This document shows positions 1 through 5,693 of a stretch of DNA of 6,108 bases, piece after piece (within the stretch, counting starts at the first letter, position 1; the number at the start of each line of letters is the position of its first letter). The notes under the pieces are model-generated. The model was given only the letters and a program-made list of their open reading frames with translations, did not search any database and had not been told where the DNA came from. The position numbers and the translations under genes are program-made. The stretch covers positions 1-6,108 of the forward strand of contig JAHWKS010000384.1 in assembly GCA_019347795.1 (NCBI GenBank), given 5' to 3'. The DNA is from Planctomycetota bacterium. GTDB taxonomy: Bacteria > Planctomycetota > Planctomycetia > Pirellulales > Pirellulaceae.

Positions 1-2795
1 CGCACCGGCCGATGCTGCGGGTGGCGCTGGGGATCGTGTTCTTCTGGTCGGTGGGGGCGATCGCGCAGCTCAACATCGATCAGCTCGCCGCCGAGGCGGG
101 CGCTCTGGAAGAGGCGGCCAAGAACCCGCTCTTGTTTTCGCTGGTGATCGGCGTGGGGATCGGCGCCGTGCTGGCCGGCTGGTGGTCCGGCGGTCGGGTG
201 GAGCTGGGAATTCTCCCACTGGGCGCGGCGGGGATCGCCCTGGCGGGGATGCTCCTCTTCACCACGCCCACCTCGATCTTTGAGGAGGACAACGCCGCCG
301 CCACCGCGGGCCTCATCTGGACCTGCTTGCTCTTATGGATGCTCGGCGCCGGCGCCGGTCTGTTCAGCGTGCCGCTGGAGGCGTACATGCAGCACCGCAG
401 CCCGCGGGCGAGCCGCGGCTCGATCCTGGCCGCGGCCAACTTCCTCACGTTCTTCGGCGTCTTGATCGCCAGCGGGGTCTACTACCTTCTGCGCGTTCCC
501 GTCGAAGGGACGCCGCTGTTGAACGCCCGGCAGATATTCCTGCTGTTCGGCGTGCTCACGATCCCCGTGTTCGTGTACATCGTGAGCGTCATTCCGCAGG
601 CCTCGCTGCGGTTTGTGGTGTGGCTCTTGAGCCGGTGGCTTTACCGCATCGAGGTCCACAACCGCGAGAACCTGCCGCACGATGGCGGAGCGCTCCTCGT
701 GCCCAACCACATCTCCTGGCTGGACGGCGTGCTGCTGATGCTGACCAGCTCCCGCCCGGTGCGGATGGTCGTGTGGGCCGGCAACTTCAACAACCGCTAT
801 CTCAAGCGGCTGGCGGAGATGTACGGCGTCATTCCCATCACGCAGCGGCCCAAAGAGATCGCCGCCGCGCTCAAGCAGGCCCGCGATGCGCTCAATGCGG
901 GCGAGCTGGTGTGCGTGTTCCCGGAGGGGGGCATCAGCCGCACGGGTCAGCTTCAAGGGTTCAAGCCGGGCGTCCTGAAGATCCTCAAGGGGACCGAGGT
1001 GCCGGTCGTTCCGGTCTACCTCGACCAATTGTGGGGGAGTATCTTTAGTTTTGATCGCGGCAAGTTTTTCTGGAAGCTGCCGCGGCGATTCCCGTACCCC
1101 ATCTCGATCTATTTCGGCCCGCCGGTGGCTCGCCGGGACGACCTGCACCACATCCGGCAGGCCGTGCAACATCTGGGAACGCAAGCCGTGCAACAGCGGA
1201 GCGAACAGTTCACCCCCACGCCGATCAGCTTCATTCGCCAGTGTAAGAAGCGAAAGTTCTCGCCCAAGATGCGCGACACGATGGGGGGCGTGCTGAAAGG
1301 GGGCGAGCTGCTGTTGCGCACGCTGATCCTCCGCCGCCTGCTCCGGCGCCACGTGCTGGCCGAGGGGGAGCAGTACGTCGGCGTATTGCTGCCGCCGACC
1401 GCCGGCGGCGTAATCGCCAACTGCGCGCTCTCGCTTGATCGGCGGATCGCGGTGAACCTGAACTACTCGACCACCTCCGACGTGATCAACGGCTGCATCG
1501 AAGACGCGGGGGTGAAGCACGTCCTCACCAGCCGGCAGTTCATGAGCAAGATGAACTTCGATATCAAGGCCGAGCTGGTCTACCTGGAGGACTTCAAGTC
1601 GAAGGTCACCACCGGAGATAAAGTCGCCGCCGCCGCCGGGGCCTATGTTACGCCGGGGCCGGTCCTCTCCCGGCAGTTAGGGCTGCACCACATCAAGAAC
1701 GATGACGTGCTGACGGTGATCTTCACCTCCGGCTCCACCGGGAAGCCGAAGGGAGTGATGCTCACGCACGCGAATATCGCTTCCAACGTCGAGGCGATCG
1801 ACCAGATCATCCACCTCACCAAGGACGACGTGCTGTTGTGCGTGCTGCCGTTCTTCCACTCGCTGGGATACACGGTGACGCTGTGGGGCGTGATGACGCT
1901 CAACATCCAAGGCGCCTATCACTACACGCCGCTGGACGCCAGGCGGATCGGTAAGCTGGCCGCCGAGAGCAAATCCACCGTGCTCCTGACCACGCCCACG
2001 TTCCTCCGAAGCTATCTTCGCCGCTGCACCAAGGAGGAATTCGAGACGTTGGATGTGGTGGTGGCCGGCGCCGAAAAGCTTCCCAAGGAATTGTGCGACG
2101 CCTTCGAGGAGAAATTCGGCGTCCGCCCGGTGGAAGGCTACGGCGCCACGGAGCTGTCGCCGCTGGTCTCGGTGAACATCCCCCCCAGCCGCACCTTCGA
2201 CAACTTTCAAACGACGCTGAAGGAAGGAACCGTCGGCCGGCCGGTTCCCGGCGTGAGTGCGAAGGTGGTCCACCTGGAAACCGGCGAGGAGCTATCCGCC
2301 GGCCAGGAAGGGATGTTGCTGGCGACCGGTCCCAACGTGATGAAGGGCTATCTCAACCGCGAAGAAGAAACCGCCAAGGTGATCCGCGACGGCTGGTACG
2401 TGACCGGCGATGTGGCCTTCATCGACGAGGAAGGGTTCATCCACATCACCGGCCGGGAGAGCCGCTTCTCAAAGATCGGCGGCGAGATGGTCCCCCACAT
2501 TACGATCGAAGAGACGATCAACCAGATCGTCGGCGCCAGCGAAGACGAAGGCCCCAAGTGTGCGATTACGGCGGTCCCCGACCCCAAGCGCGGCGAACGC
2601 CTGATCGTGATCCACACCCCGATCGACAAAACCCCGGCCGAGATCGGCAAGGCCCTTTCCGAAAAAGGCTTCAGCAACCTCTTTATCCCCGGCGAAGACA
2701 GCTACCTGGAGGTCAAAGAGATCCCGGTCCTCGGCTCCGGCAAGTTCGACTTGAAGGGCATGAAGCAAGTCGCGCTGGAGCACTTCGCCGAATAA
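1..2795 (+). CDS. aas: LplT-PlsC-Aas fusion: MFS transporter / acyltransferase / acyl-ACP synthetase (5' end missing)
   Basis: Large inner-membrane enzyme for lysophospholipid uptake and re-acylation. The reading frame is open to the window edge (His-Arg-Pro precede the Met at 12), so the start lies upstream and position 12 is internal. Numbering from that Met: residues 1-205 are the last part of a major-facilitator transporter with several hydrophobic helices, resembling LplT. Residues 210-400 are a PlsC/LPLAT acyltransferase with the HX4D motif (H233, D238), the FPEGG motif (303-307) and a VPVVPVYL strand (330-337). Residues about 430-927 are an AMP-forming ligase with the P-loop TSGSTGKPKG (572-581), YGATE (710-714), the TGD aspartate D800, GR (814-815), the SKIGGE hinge (820-825) and the late lysine K911 in GSGKFD. 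E. coli Aas has only the last two parts; here the transporter is fused in front. All key residues are intact and the gene ends with TAA. Family assignment is firm; substrate (2-acyl-lysophospholipid with acyl-ACP) is inferred from the family. Confidence 0.93.
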   Translation, partial: HRPMLRVALGIVFFWSVGAIAQLNIDQLAAEAGALEEAAKNPLLFSLVIGVGIGAVLAGWWSGGRVELGILPLGAAGIALAGMLLFTTPTSIFEEDNAAATAGLIWTCLLLWMLGAGAGLFSVPLEAYMQHRSPRASRGSILAAANFLTFFGVLIASGVYYLLRVPVEGTPLLNARQIFLLFGVLTIPVFVYIVSVIPQASLRFVVWLLSRWLYRIEVHNRENLPHDGGALLVPNHISWLDGVLLMLTSSRPVRMVVWAGNFNNRYLKRLAEMYGVIPITQRPKEIAAALKQARDALNAGELVCVFPEGGISRTGQLQGFKPGVLKILKGTEVPVVPVYLDQLWGSIFSFDRGKFFWKLPRRFPYPISIYFGPPVARRDDLHHIRQAVQHLGTQAVQQRSEQFTPTPISFIRQCKKRKFSPKMRDTMGGVLKGGELLLRTLILRRLLRRHVLAEGEQYVGVLLPPTAGGVIANCALSLDRRIAVNLNYSTTSDVINGCIEDAGVKHVLTSRQFMSKMNFDIKAELVYLEDFKSKVTTGDKVAAAAGAYVTPGPVLSRQLGLHHIKNDDVLTVIFTSGSTGKPKGVMLTHANIASNVEAIDQIIHLTKDDVLLCVLPFFHSLGYTVTLWGVMTLNIQGAYHYTPLDARRIGKLAAESKSTVLLTTPTFLRSYLRRCTKEEFETLDVVVAGAEKLPKELCDAFEEKFGVRPVEGYGATELSPLVSVNIPPSRTFDNFQTTLKEGTVGRPVPGVSAKVVHLETGEELSAGQEGMLLATGPNVMKGYLNREEETAKVIRDGWYVTGDVAFIDEEGFIHITGRESRFSKIGGEMVPHITIEETINQIVGASEDEGPKCAITAVPDPKRGERLIVIHTPIDKTPAEIGKALSEKGFSNLFIPGEDSYLEVKEIPVLGSGKFDLKGMKQVALEHFAE

Positions 2796-2839
2796 GAGCA
2801 AGCGGCGGAGAAGCAGGGCCCGCCTTCGCGTCTGCTTAG

Positions 2840-3124
2840 GAACGGCGAAAGGCGATTCTGCGGCCTGCTCTCCCTCAACGATGTGATCGTGGTGGTACGC
2901 TTCTGCGGAGCCAAGGCTGCGGCGCCATCGTCACCGGCGACAATGAGCGCAGCCTCGACGACCTGTTGGCGGTGGTCAACGCAATCCGCGCGTCGCTGGT
3001 CCAAGGCGCCGGCGAAGGAGAAGCGGAGGACGCCGCCGACGATCTCGCGTCGCTCTGGCCCGAGCCCGATGCCCGCCAGCGGGCGATTCTGGACCTGTTC
3101 GAGCGGGAGGAGTGGTGGCGGTGA
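2840..3124 (+). pseudogene. Remnant of a small unnamed protein (module S, copy 1)
   Basis: The frame ending with TGA at 3122-3124 reads like real protein: GDNERSLDDLLAVVNAIRAS, then an acidic Ala/Glu/Asp-rich stretch, then LWPEPDARQRAILDLFE and an EEWWR end. It is open back to 2840 (TAG at 2837-2839), but between 2840 and the conserved part there is no ATG or GTG and no ribosome binding site, so the 5' end appears lost or frameshifted. The core LLAVVNAIRASLVQG recurs at 4911-4988 and in altered form at 5313-5400, in both cases beside a Uma2 copy. I do not recognise the family. The recurrence argues that it derives from a gene rather than chance; it could also be a living short gene with a TTG start at 2966 or a GTG start at 2972. 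Confidence 0.5.
2843..2864. repeat. 22-nt direct repeat, copy 1 (echo of nadB 3' end)
   Basis: This segment matches 5704-5725 at 20 of 22 positions in the same orientation; the two mismatches are adjacent (2853-2854). Read on the minus strand, the in-frame codons give RAGRRIAFRRS and a TAA stop (2836-2838). This resembles the nadB end RAWRRRISFRRTP followed by TAA. A TGA at 2875-2877 closes the frame upstream, so at most about a dozen codons of nadB-like sequence remain. Chance similarity in GC-rich DNA is not excluded. Confidence 0.4.
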
Positions 3125-3147
3125 TCGGCGGCGGCAGCAGTGTTTCG

Positions 3148-3165
3148 CACAGGCGGCCGCCTGTG
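3148..3165. repeat. Perfect 18-nt palindrome
   Basis: CACAGGCGGCCGCCTGTG equals its own reverse complement. As DNA it could be a protein-binding site; as RNA it would form a GC-rich hairpin with almost no loop. It is not followed by a T-run, so it is not a standard terminator. It lies 23 nt after the stop of S copy 1 and about 255 nt before the Uma2 start. Function unknown. Confidence 0.7.
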
Positions 3166-3356
3166 TTACGGACCTTGCCAGCTCGCGAAAGGCAATCGCC
3201 GCTTCAATCCCCCCTCGGTCCGCGGCCTCAGCCAACGCCCTACGTTCACGGCCACTTCGCCGCCACGCTGAAGGGTTGTTCCAAGTGCCCAGGCATCAGC
3301 TTGACCGGGACTTATCGACCGCGGCGCTTGAGCAGTTGCTGGCCTTGCTGCGAAGC

Positions 3357-3385
3357 TTCTGAACCCATCGCGGGCGTGGTAGAAT
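3357..3385 (+). promoter_or_regulatory. Putative promoter of Uma2 copy 1
   Basis: A good -10 box, TAGAAT (3380-3385), is preceded at a 17-nt spacing by TTCTGA (3357-3362), a weak -35 candidate. It lies 35 nt before the ATG. The -10 box and the whole leader are conserved in the second copy (TAGAAT at 5035-5040), but there the -35 position reads AGCTGA. So the -10 is better supported than the -35. Confidence 0.4.
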
Positions 3386-3567
3386 AGCAACGACGCCCCG
3401 GAGTCTTACGGAGGAAGGTTATGATTCTTGCAGACGTTCCCCGGCAGCTTGGTCGCGACGACAACGGGATGCTGATGACTCCCGAGGAATTCGACGCGGT
3501 CGAGGACTGGGAGGAAGGCTTCCGGTATGAACTCGTTCGCGGAGTGCTCGTTGTGAATCCGCCCCCT
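3361..3567 (+). repeat. Long direct repeat, copy 1 (promoter, leader and 5' end of Uma2)
   Basis: This matches 5016-5222 with 8 mismatches in 207 nt (about 96%) and no gaps, at a fixed offset of 1655. It covers the -10 box, the leader (2 mismatches in 60 nt), the ribosome binding site and the first 49 codons. Just past 3567 identity falls to roughly 60%, although the frames still align for some codons. Confidence 0.95.
3410..3414 (+). promoter_or_regulatory. Strong ribosome binding site of Uma2 copy 1
   Basis: GGAGG sits 6 nt before the ATG at 3421 and fixes the start. The same site at the same spacing occurs in the second copy (5065-5069). Confidence 0.85.
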
Positions 3568-4032
3568 TCGATCGGTGAACTGAACCCGAACGACGAGTTG
3601 GGGTACTTGCTGCGGAGCTATCGCGACCGCCATCCCCAAGGAGCGGCGATTAATGACACGACTCCCGAGTTCACCATACGAACTTCCACCGGTCGCCGCC
3701 GAGCTGATCGTGCAATTTGGGCCGGTCTGGGGCGGAATCCTGATCACGCGAACGACCGTCCAACGATCGCTATCGAGTTCGTAGGCCCGCGGAGCCGCGA
3801 TCGGCAGCGTGACTACATCGACAAGCGGCGCGAGTACGCGGAAGCGGGCGTTCGGGAATACTGGCTCATTGACCGCTTTCGCCGGACCATGACTGTTTTC
3901 CGCGGCTTGAAAGAAGAAACCATCATCGCCGAAGGCGAAACCTACACGACCGATCTGCTTCCTGGGTTCGAGTTGCCTCTGGCGCAGCTTCTTGCTGTCG
4001 CCGACCAGTGTGCGCGAAGTTCGGACGGTTGA
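3421..4032 (+). CDS. Uma2 family (DUF820) putative endonuclease, intact copy
   Basis: A 203-residue protein of the Uma2/DUF820 family, a PD-(D/E)XK-nuclease-like fold greatly expanded in cyanobacteria and planctomycetes; its biological role is poorly known. Visible landmarks: N-terminal MTPEEFDAVEDWEEGFRYEL with candidate active-site E37 in YELVRG; D96 in RRADRAIW; E119 in IAIEFVGPRS; K135 in DYIDKRREYAEAGVREYWLID, the most typical family block. The usual E-x-x-S motif reads E-F-V-G here, but the acidic residues and lysine are present, so activity is plausible. Length is normal for the family. The start is set by GGAGG 6 nt upstream. The gene is preceded by a degenerate S module and has a truncated near-identical 5' copy at 5076. 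Nuclease activity is inferred from the fold, not shown. Confidence 0.93.
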   Translation: MILADVPRQLGRDDNGMLMTPEEFDAVEDWEEGFRYELVRGVLVVNPPPSIGELNPNDELGYLLRSYRDRHPQGAAINDTTPEFTIRTSTGRRRADRAIWAGLGRNPDHANDRPTIAIEFVGPRSRDRQRDYIDKRREYAEAGVREYWLIDRFRRTMTVFRGLKEETIIAEGETYTTDLLPGFELPLAQLLAVADQCARSSDG

Positions 4033-4077
4033 GCACGCATTGTTAGATAATAGGCCGCTACAATGCGGTCGGCGTGC
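4033..4077. terminator. Stem-loop just after Uma2, possible terminator
   Basis: Starting at the base after the Uma2 stop, CGCATTGT (4036-4043) pairs perfectly with ACAATGCG (4060-4067) around a 16-nt loop. An outer pair, GCACGC (4033-4038) with GCGTGC (4072-4077), could compete with or extend it. There is no T-run. It lies between two converging genes (the opposite one stops at 4151), where a two-way terminator would be expected. Function inferred from position. Confidence 0.4.
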
Positions 4078-4150
4078 CGGAGCGAAGGCGATGGATGCGG
4101 CCAGTGCAGGGCATCATTCAGCCTCGGTGGTTGCTTGTACGCGAGAATGC

Positions 4151-4732
4151 TTAGTCGCCATGGCGTGGGTTTTTTGGGGAGGTCACGCGGGAACCGCGTA
4201 CGTCCTGATCCGTGATGTCGTCAGCGGTGTCGAAATGACCATCGGGTCCGGCGCTGCGGACCTCGTAGTCGGCGTCGTGGGGTGTGTACCGTAGCGGGTT
4301 GTTCCAGCCGTCCTCCTGTCGGGAGACCATGTTCCGCCAATCCTCTGTAGACGGGTAGACCCCGTTATGCTCGTAGTATCGCGAGATCCTTTCGCGGGCA
4401 TTGATGATCGCCTGCTCCGTTTGCAACCTGGGTCCAAGTACCGCGCCGAAGCCGATTAACGCGGCGAGTGCGGCCCCGTACACGACAATCATCACCGCGT
4501 ACGCGAGCATCCCAACGATTCCAATTGCCAATCCAGCGATCGCAAAACCGCGCGGCTCTTGGCGAATGCCAAGCGCGCTGAGGGCCACGCCCACCAGAAT
4601 AAACGGACATATGATCCATCCGCCAAGCGAGAAGATAAACCCGGCTATTCCAAGTAGGTTCGACGGCTGAGGTCGAACGTATCCAGGCTGACCAGAGAAA
4701 GGGTCTAGCGAAGACTTGGGAGGCTGTGACAT
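4151..4732 (-). CDS. DUF4190-like membrane protein with GspG-like (pseudopilin) C-terminal domain
   Basis: A 193-residue protein. Residues 1-24 are Pro/Ser/Gln-rich and probably cytoplasmic. Residues about 25-98 hold two long hydrophobic segments separated by ALGIRQEPRGFAIAGLAIG, the pattern of DUF4190 proteins (helix, small loop with RG-x-AIAGL, helix). Residues about 105-175 resemble the periplasmic end of type II secretion pseudopilin GspG: an amphipathic stretch (AIINARERISRYYEHNGVYP), GWNNPLRY (142-149), then a GPDG...DTADDIT acidic loop (162-174) like the calcium-binding end of GspG. The pilin N-terminal methylation helix is absent, so it is unlikely to be a normal pseudopilin. The start has no clear Shine-Dalgarno sequence. 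It converges with Uma2 and separates it from the second cassette. Role unknown; both domain calls are by pattern only. Confidence 0.8.
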   Translation of the reverse strand: MSQPPKSSLDPFSGQPGYVRPQPSNLLGIAGFIFSLGGWIICPFILVGVALSALGIRQEPRGFAIAGLAIGIVGMLAYAVMIVVYGAALAALIGFGAVLGPRLQTEQAIINARERISRYYEHNGVYPSTEDWRNMVSRQEDGWNNPLRYTPHDADYEVRSAGPDGHFDTADDITDQDVRGSRVTSPKNPRHGD

Positions 4733-4753
4733 GGAATTGTTCGCAGGGAATCA

Positions 4754-4773
4754 CGGCGCCAACAACCGGCGCC
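4754..4773. repeat. Short repeat upstream of the DUF4190-like gene
   Basis: CGGCGCC occurs at 4754-4760 and 4767-4773. Because GGCGCC is itself palindromic, the pair can act as a direct repeat or as a 6-bp hairpin with a 7-nt loop. It lies 22-41 nt upstream of the minus-strand start codon, so it falls in the likely leader or promoter of that gene. Significance is uncertain in GC-rich DNA. Confidence 0.3.
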
Positions 4774-4850
4774 CGTTGCATGCCTGATTGGCTCCAACGG
4801 CAATTGAGCATGGTGAGTCGCAGGCCAAAGCTGCAAGCACGACCCTCGGG

Positions 4851-4888
4851 CGACACGACTTACTCCTTTATATCGTAATGTCGTGTCG
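4851..4888. repeat. 9-bp perfect inverted repeat with AT-richer centre
   Basis: CGACACGAC (4851-4859) and GTCGTGTCG (4880-4888) are perfect reverse complements, separated by 20 nt that are AT-richer than the surroundings (TACTCCTTTATATCG lies inside). It is located just before the second S remnant begins. It could be an operator for the divergent region, an RNA hairpin, or the edge of a rearranged segment. Confidence 0.5.
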
Positions 4889-4910
4889 TTCGGCGCCAGC
4901 GGGCCGGCGC

Positions 4911-4988
4911 GGCTTGGACGAGCTGCTGGCCGTGATGAACGCCATCCGCGAGTCGCTGGTCCAAGGCGGGGCGGGAGAAGCGCGGTGA
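4911..4988 (+). pseudogene. Remnant of small unnamed protein (module S, copy 2)
   Basis: The frame reads GLDELLAVMNAIRESLVQGG, then AGEAR and TGA at 4986-4988. It matches S copy 1 (DDLLAVVNAIRASLVQGAGEGEA) through the same residues, but lacks the acidic stretch and the WPEPDARQ...WWR end. The shortening coincides with a small deletion within the GGCGGGGCGGG run. The frame stays open upstream to an ATG at 4788, giving a possible 66-residue protein, but the part before 4911 has no similarity to copy 1 and no ribosome binding site is evident. It ends 27 nt before the duplicated Uma2 promoter region. Best read as a truncated relic. Confidence 0.5.
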
Positions 4989-5015
4989 TCGGGTGATCGG
5001 CAGCGCTGAGAAGCT

Positions 5016-5222
5016 GAACCCATCGCGGGCGTGATAGAATAGCAATGACGCCCCGGAGTCTTACGGAGGAAGGTTATGATTATTGCCCACGTTCCCCGGC
5101 AGCTTGGTCGCGAGGACAACGGGATGCTGATGACTGCCGAGGAATTCGACGCGGTCGAGGATTGGGAGGAAGGCTTCCGGTATGAACTCGTTCGCGGAGT
5201 GCTCGTTGTGAATCCGCCCCCT
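5016..5222 (+). repeat. Long direct repeat, copy 2
   Basis: Partner of 3361-3567. The 8 differences lie at the bases matching 3379, 3391, 3427, 3432, 3433, 3459, 3481 and 3527. The match extends a little upstream (GAAGCT just before it in both, with a 3-nt length difference). Confidence 0.95.
5035..5069 (+). promoter_or_regulatory. Duplicated -10 box and ribosome binding site for truncated Uma2
   Basis: TAGAAT (5035-5040) and GGAGG (5065-5069) are kept at exactly the same spacing to the ATG (5076) as in the intact copy. The signals needed to express the broken copy therefore appear undamaged. Confidence 0.45.
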
Positions 5223-5270
5223 CCCGCCGGAGAGCGAATGCCGAACGATGTGCTGGGCCATTGGGTGCAG
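5076..5270 (+). pseudogene. Truncated Uma2 family gene (copy 2)
   Basis: The first 49 codons are nearly identical to the intact Uma2 gene (changes include L3I, D5H, D13E and P21A). The family pattern continues, with lower identity, as GERMPNDVLGHW to about residue 62. The sequence then leaves the family: the parts that would carry the catalytic Asp, Glu and Lys and the YWLID block are missing. The frame stays open to TGA at 5484-5486 through unrelated, arginine-rich sequence, crossing the third S remnant in a different frame and overlapping the 3' end of an opposite-strand gene. A chimeric 136-residue product could be made from the intact start signals but cannot be an active Uma2 nuclease. 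Confidence 0.85.
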
Positions 5271-5312
5271 ATCGGTACGCGGGGCGCTCTTAAAACGCGA
5301 GTCAGCGATCCT

Positions 5313-5400
5313 TTGGCGGTGGCGACGGGCGCTGCGGGAGTCGCTGGCCCAAAGCTCCGCCGAGGGAGAAGCGGACGGCGCCGATGCAGATTTCGCGCCG
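5313..5400 (+). pseudogene. Remnant of small unnamed protein (module S, copy 3)
   Basis: Aligned to S copy 1 from TTGGCGGTGG (2966 and 5313) through the acidic stretch. After the shared TCGCTGG the match is about 76% over 50 nt. The frame reads ALRESLAQSSAEGEADGADA, comparable to AIRASLVQGAGEGEAEDAAD of copy 1. A 2-nt length difference near 5325-5335 shifts the frame relative to the LAV codons before it, and there is no start or proper end. It lies inside the out-of-frame tail of the truncated Uma2 copy, so it is a relic. Between it and 5437 nothing else is recognisable. Confidence 0.5.
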
Positions 5401-5436
5401 TCGAATGCGGCCTACTCTATTCCAGGAACATGCCGA

Positions 5437-5685
5437 TCACGTTCGCCGCTTGCGCCACAGGCCGTAGAGGAAGCCGCCGGCGATGACGGTAAGCGCGATC
5501 CGCAGGAGAAATCCGGCGAGGAAGCGCTCCGCGGCGGGGGCCGCGGCCGGCGTGTCGGCCCAAATCGCGATGAACAACAGGATCACGATTCCGCCGATCG
5601 CAAGGGAAATAATCCGCTCGCCCGGGCCGCTCGGCGGCTCGTCGTGGTCGCAGTGCGGGCCGTCGCCGGGATCGAAAGACATCAT
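5437..5685 (-). CDS. Small two-helix membrane protein downstream of nadB
   Basis: An 82-residue protein starting MMSFDPGDGP. Residues 1-24 are polar, with a His/Cys/Asp cluster (HCDHDE, 11-16). Two hydrophobic segments follow, IISLAIGGIVILLFIAIWA (25-43) and about residues 55-77 (FLAGFLLRIALTVIAGGFLYGLW), ending in a basic RKRRT tail. This suggests a two-pass inner-membrane protein. The start is 8 nt after the nadB stop, so it is probably cotranscribed; an AGAG just upstream is a weak ribosome binding site. A longer frame runs upstream to 5958, but that part lies over nadB in another frame, so the ATG pair at 5680-5685 is preferred. I do not recognise the family. Confidence 0.7.
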   Translation of the reverse strand: MMSFDPGDGPHCDHDEPPSGPGERIISLAIGGIVILLFIAIWADTPAAAPAAERFLAGFLLRIALTVIAGGFLYGLWRKRRT

Positions 5686-5693
5686 GCTCTGGG

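Larger units (their letters stand above)
2796..3420. other. Gene-poor stretch with decayed coding remnants
   Basis: No intact gene is convincing in these 625 bases. They hold, in order: a weak inverted repeat after the acyltransferase gene (AAGCAG 2811-2816 and CTGCTT 2832-2837, no T-run, so only a poor terminator candidate); a 22-nt echo of the nadB 3' end (2843-2864); a protein-like remnant ending at 3124; a perfect palindrome (3148-3165); about 190 bases with nothing recognisable; and the promoter and leader of the Uma2 gene. A frame ending at the TGA at 3360-3362 has a protein-like tail (LSTAALEQLLALLRSF) but no recognisable family, and its start is unclear. Confidence 0.6.

Noticed and set aside
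333..1520. A 395-codon open frame on the minus strand opposite the lipid-metabolism gene
   Set aside because: It is rich in His, Arg, Gln and Asp with no domain pattern, and it lies entirely over a well-supported plus-strand gene; long antisense frames are expected in GC-rich DNA.
2093..2839. A 248-codon plus-strand frame overlapping the ligase domain
   Set aside because: It is an Arg/Pro/Gly-rich alternative frame of the ligase coding sequence and has no ribosome binding site or family pattern.
2883..3362. Plus-strand frame of 159 codons running through the S remnant
   Set aside because: Its first part is Ala/Arg/Ser-rich and out of frame with the conserved S motif. Only its last ~25 residues look protein-like, which is too little to call a gene.
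2702..3390. Minus-strand frames across the gene-poor stretch (2702-3235, 3166-3390)
   Set aside because: They are low-complexity antisense frames. The shared opening MLFYHARDGF of the frames ending at 3390 and 5045 arises only because both lie over the long direct repeat.
3992..4294. A 100-codon plus-strand frame over the end of Uma2 and the opposite DUF4190-like gene
   Set aside because: It overlaps two better-supported genes, has no ribosome binding site and shows no family pattern.
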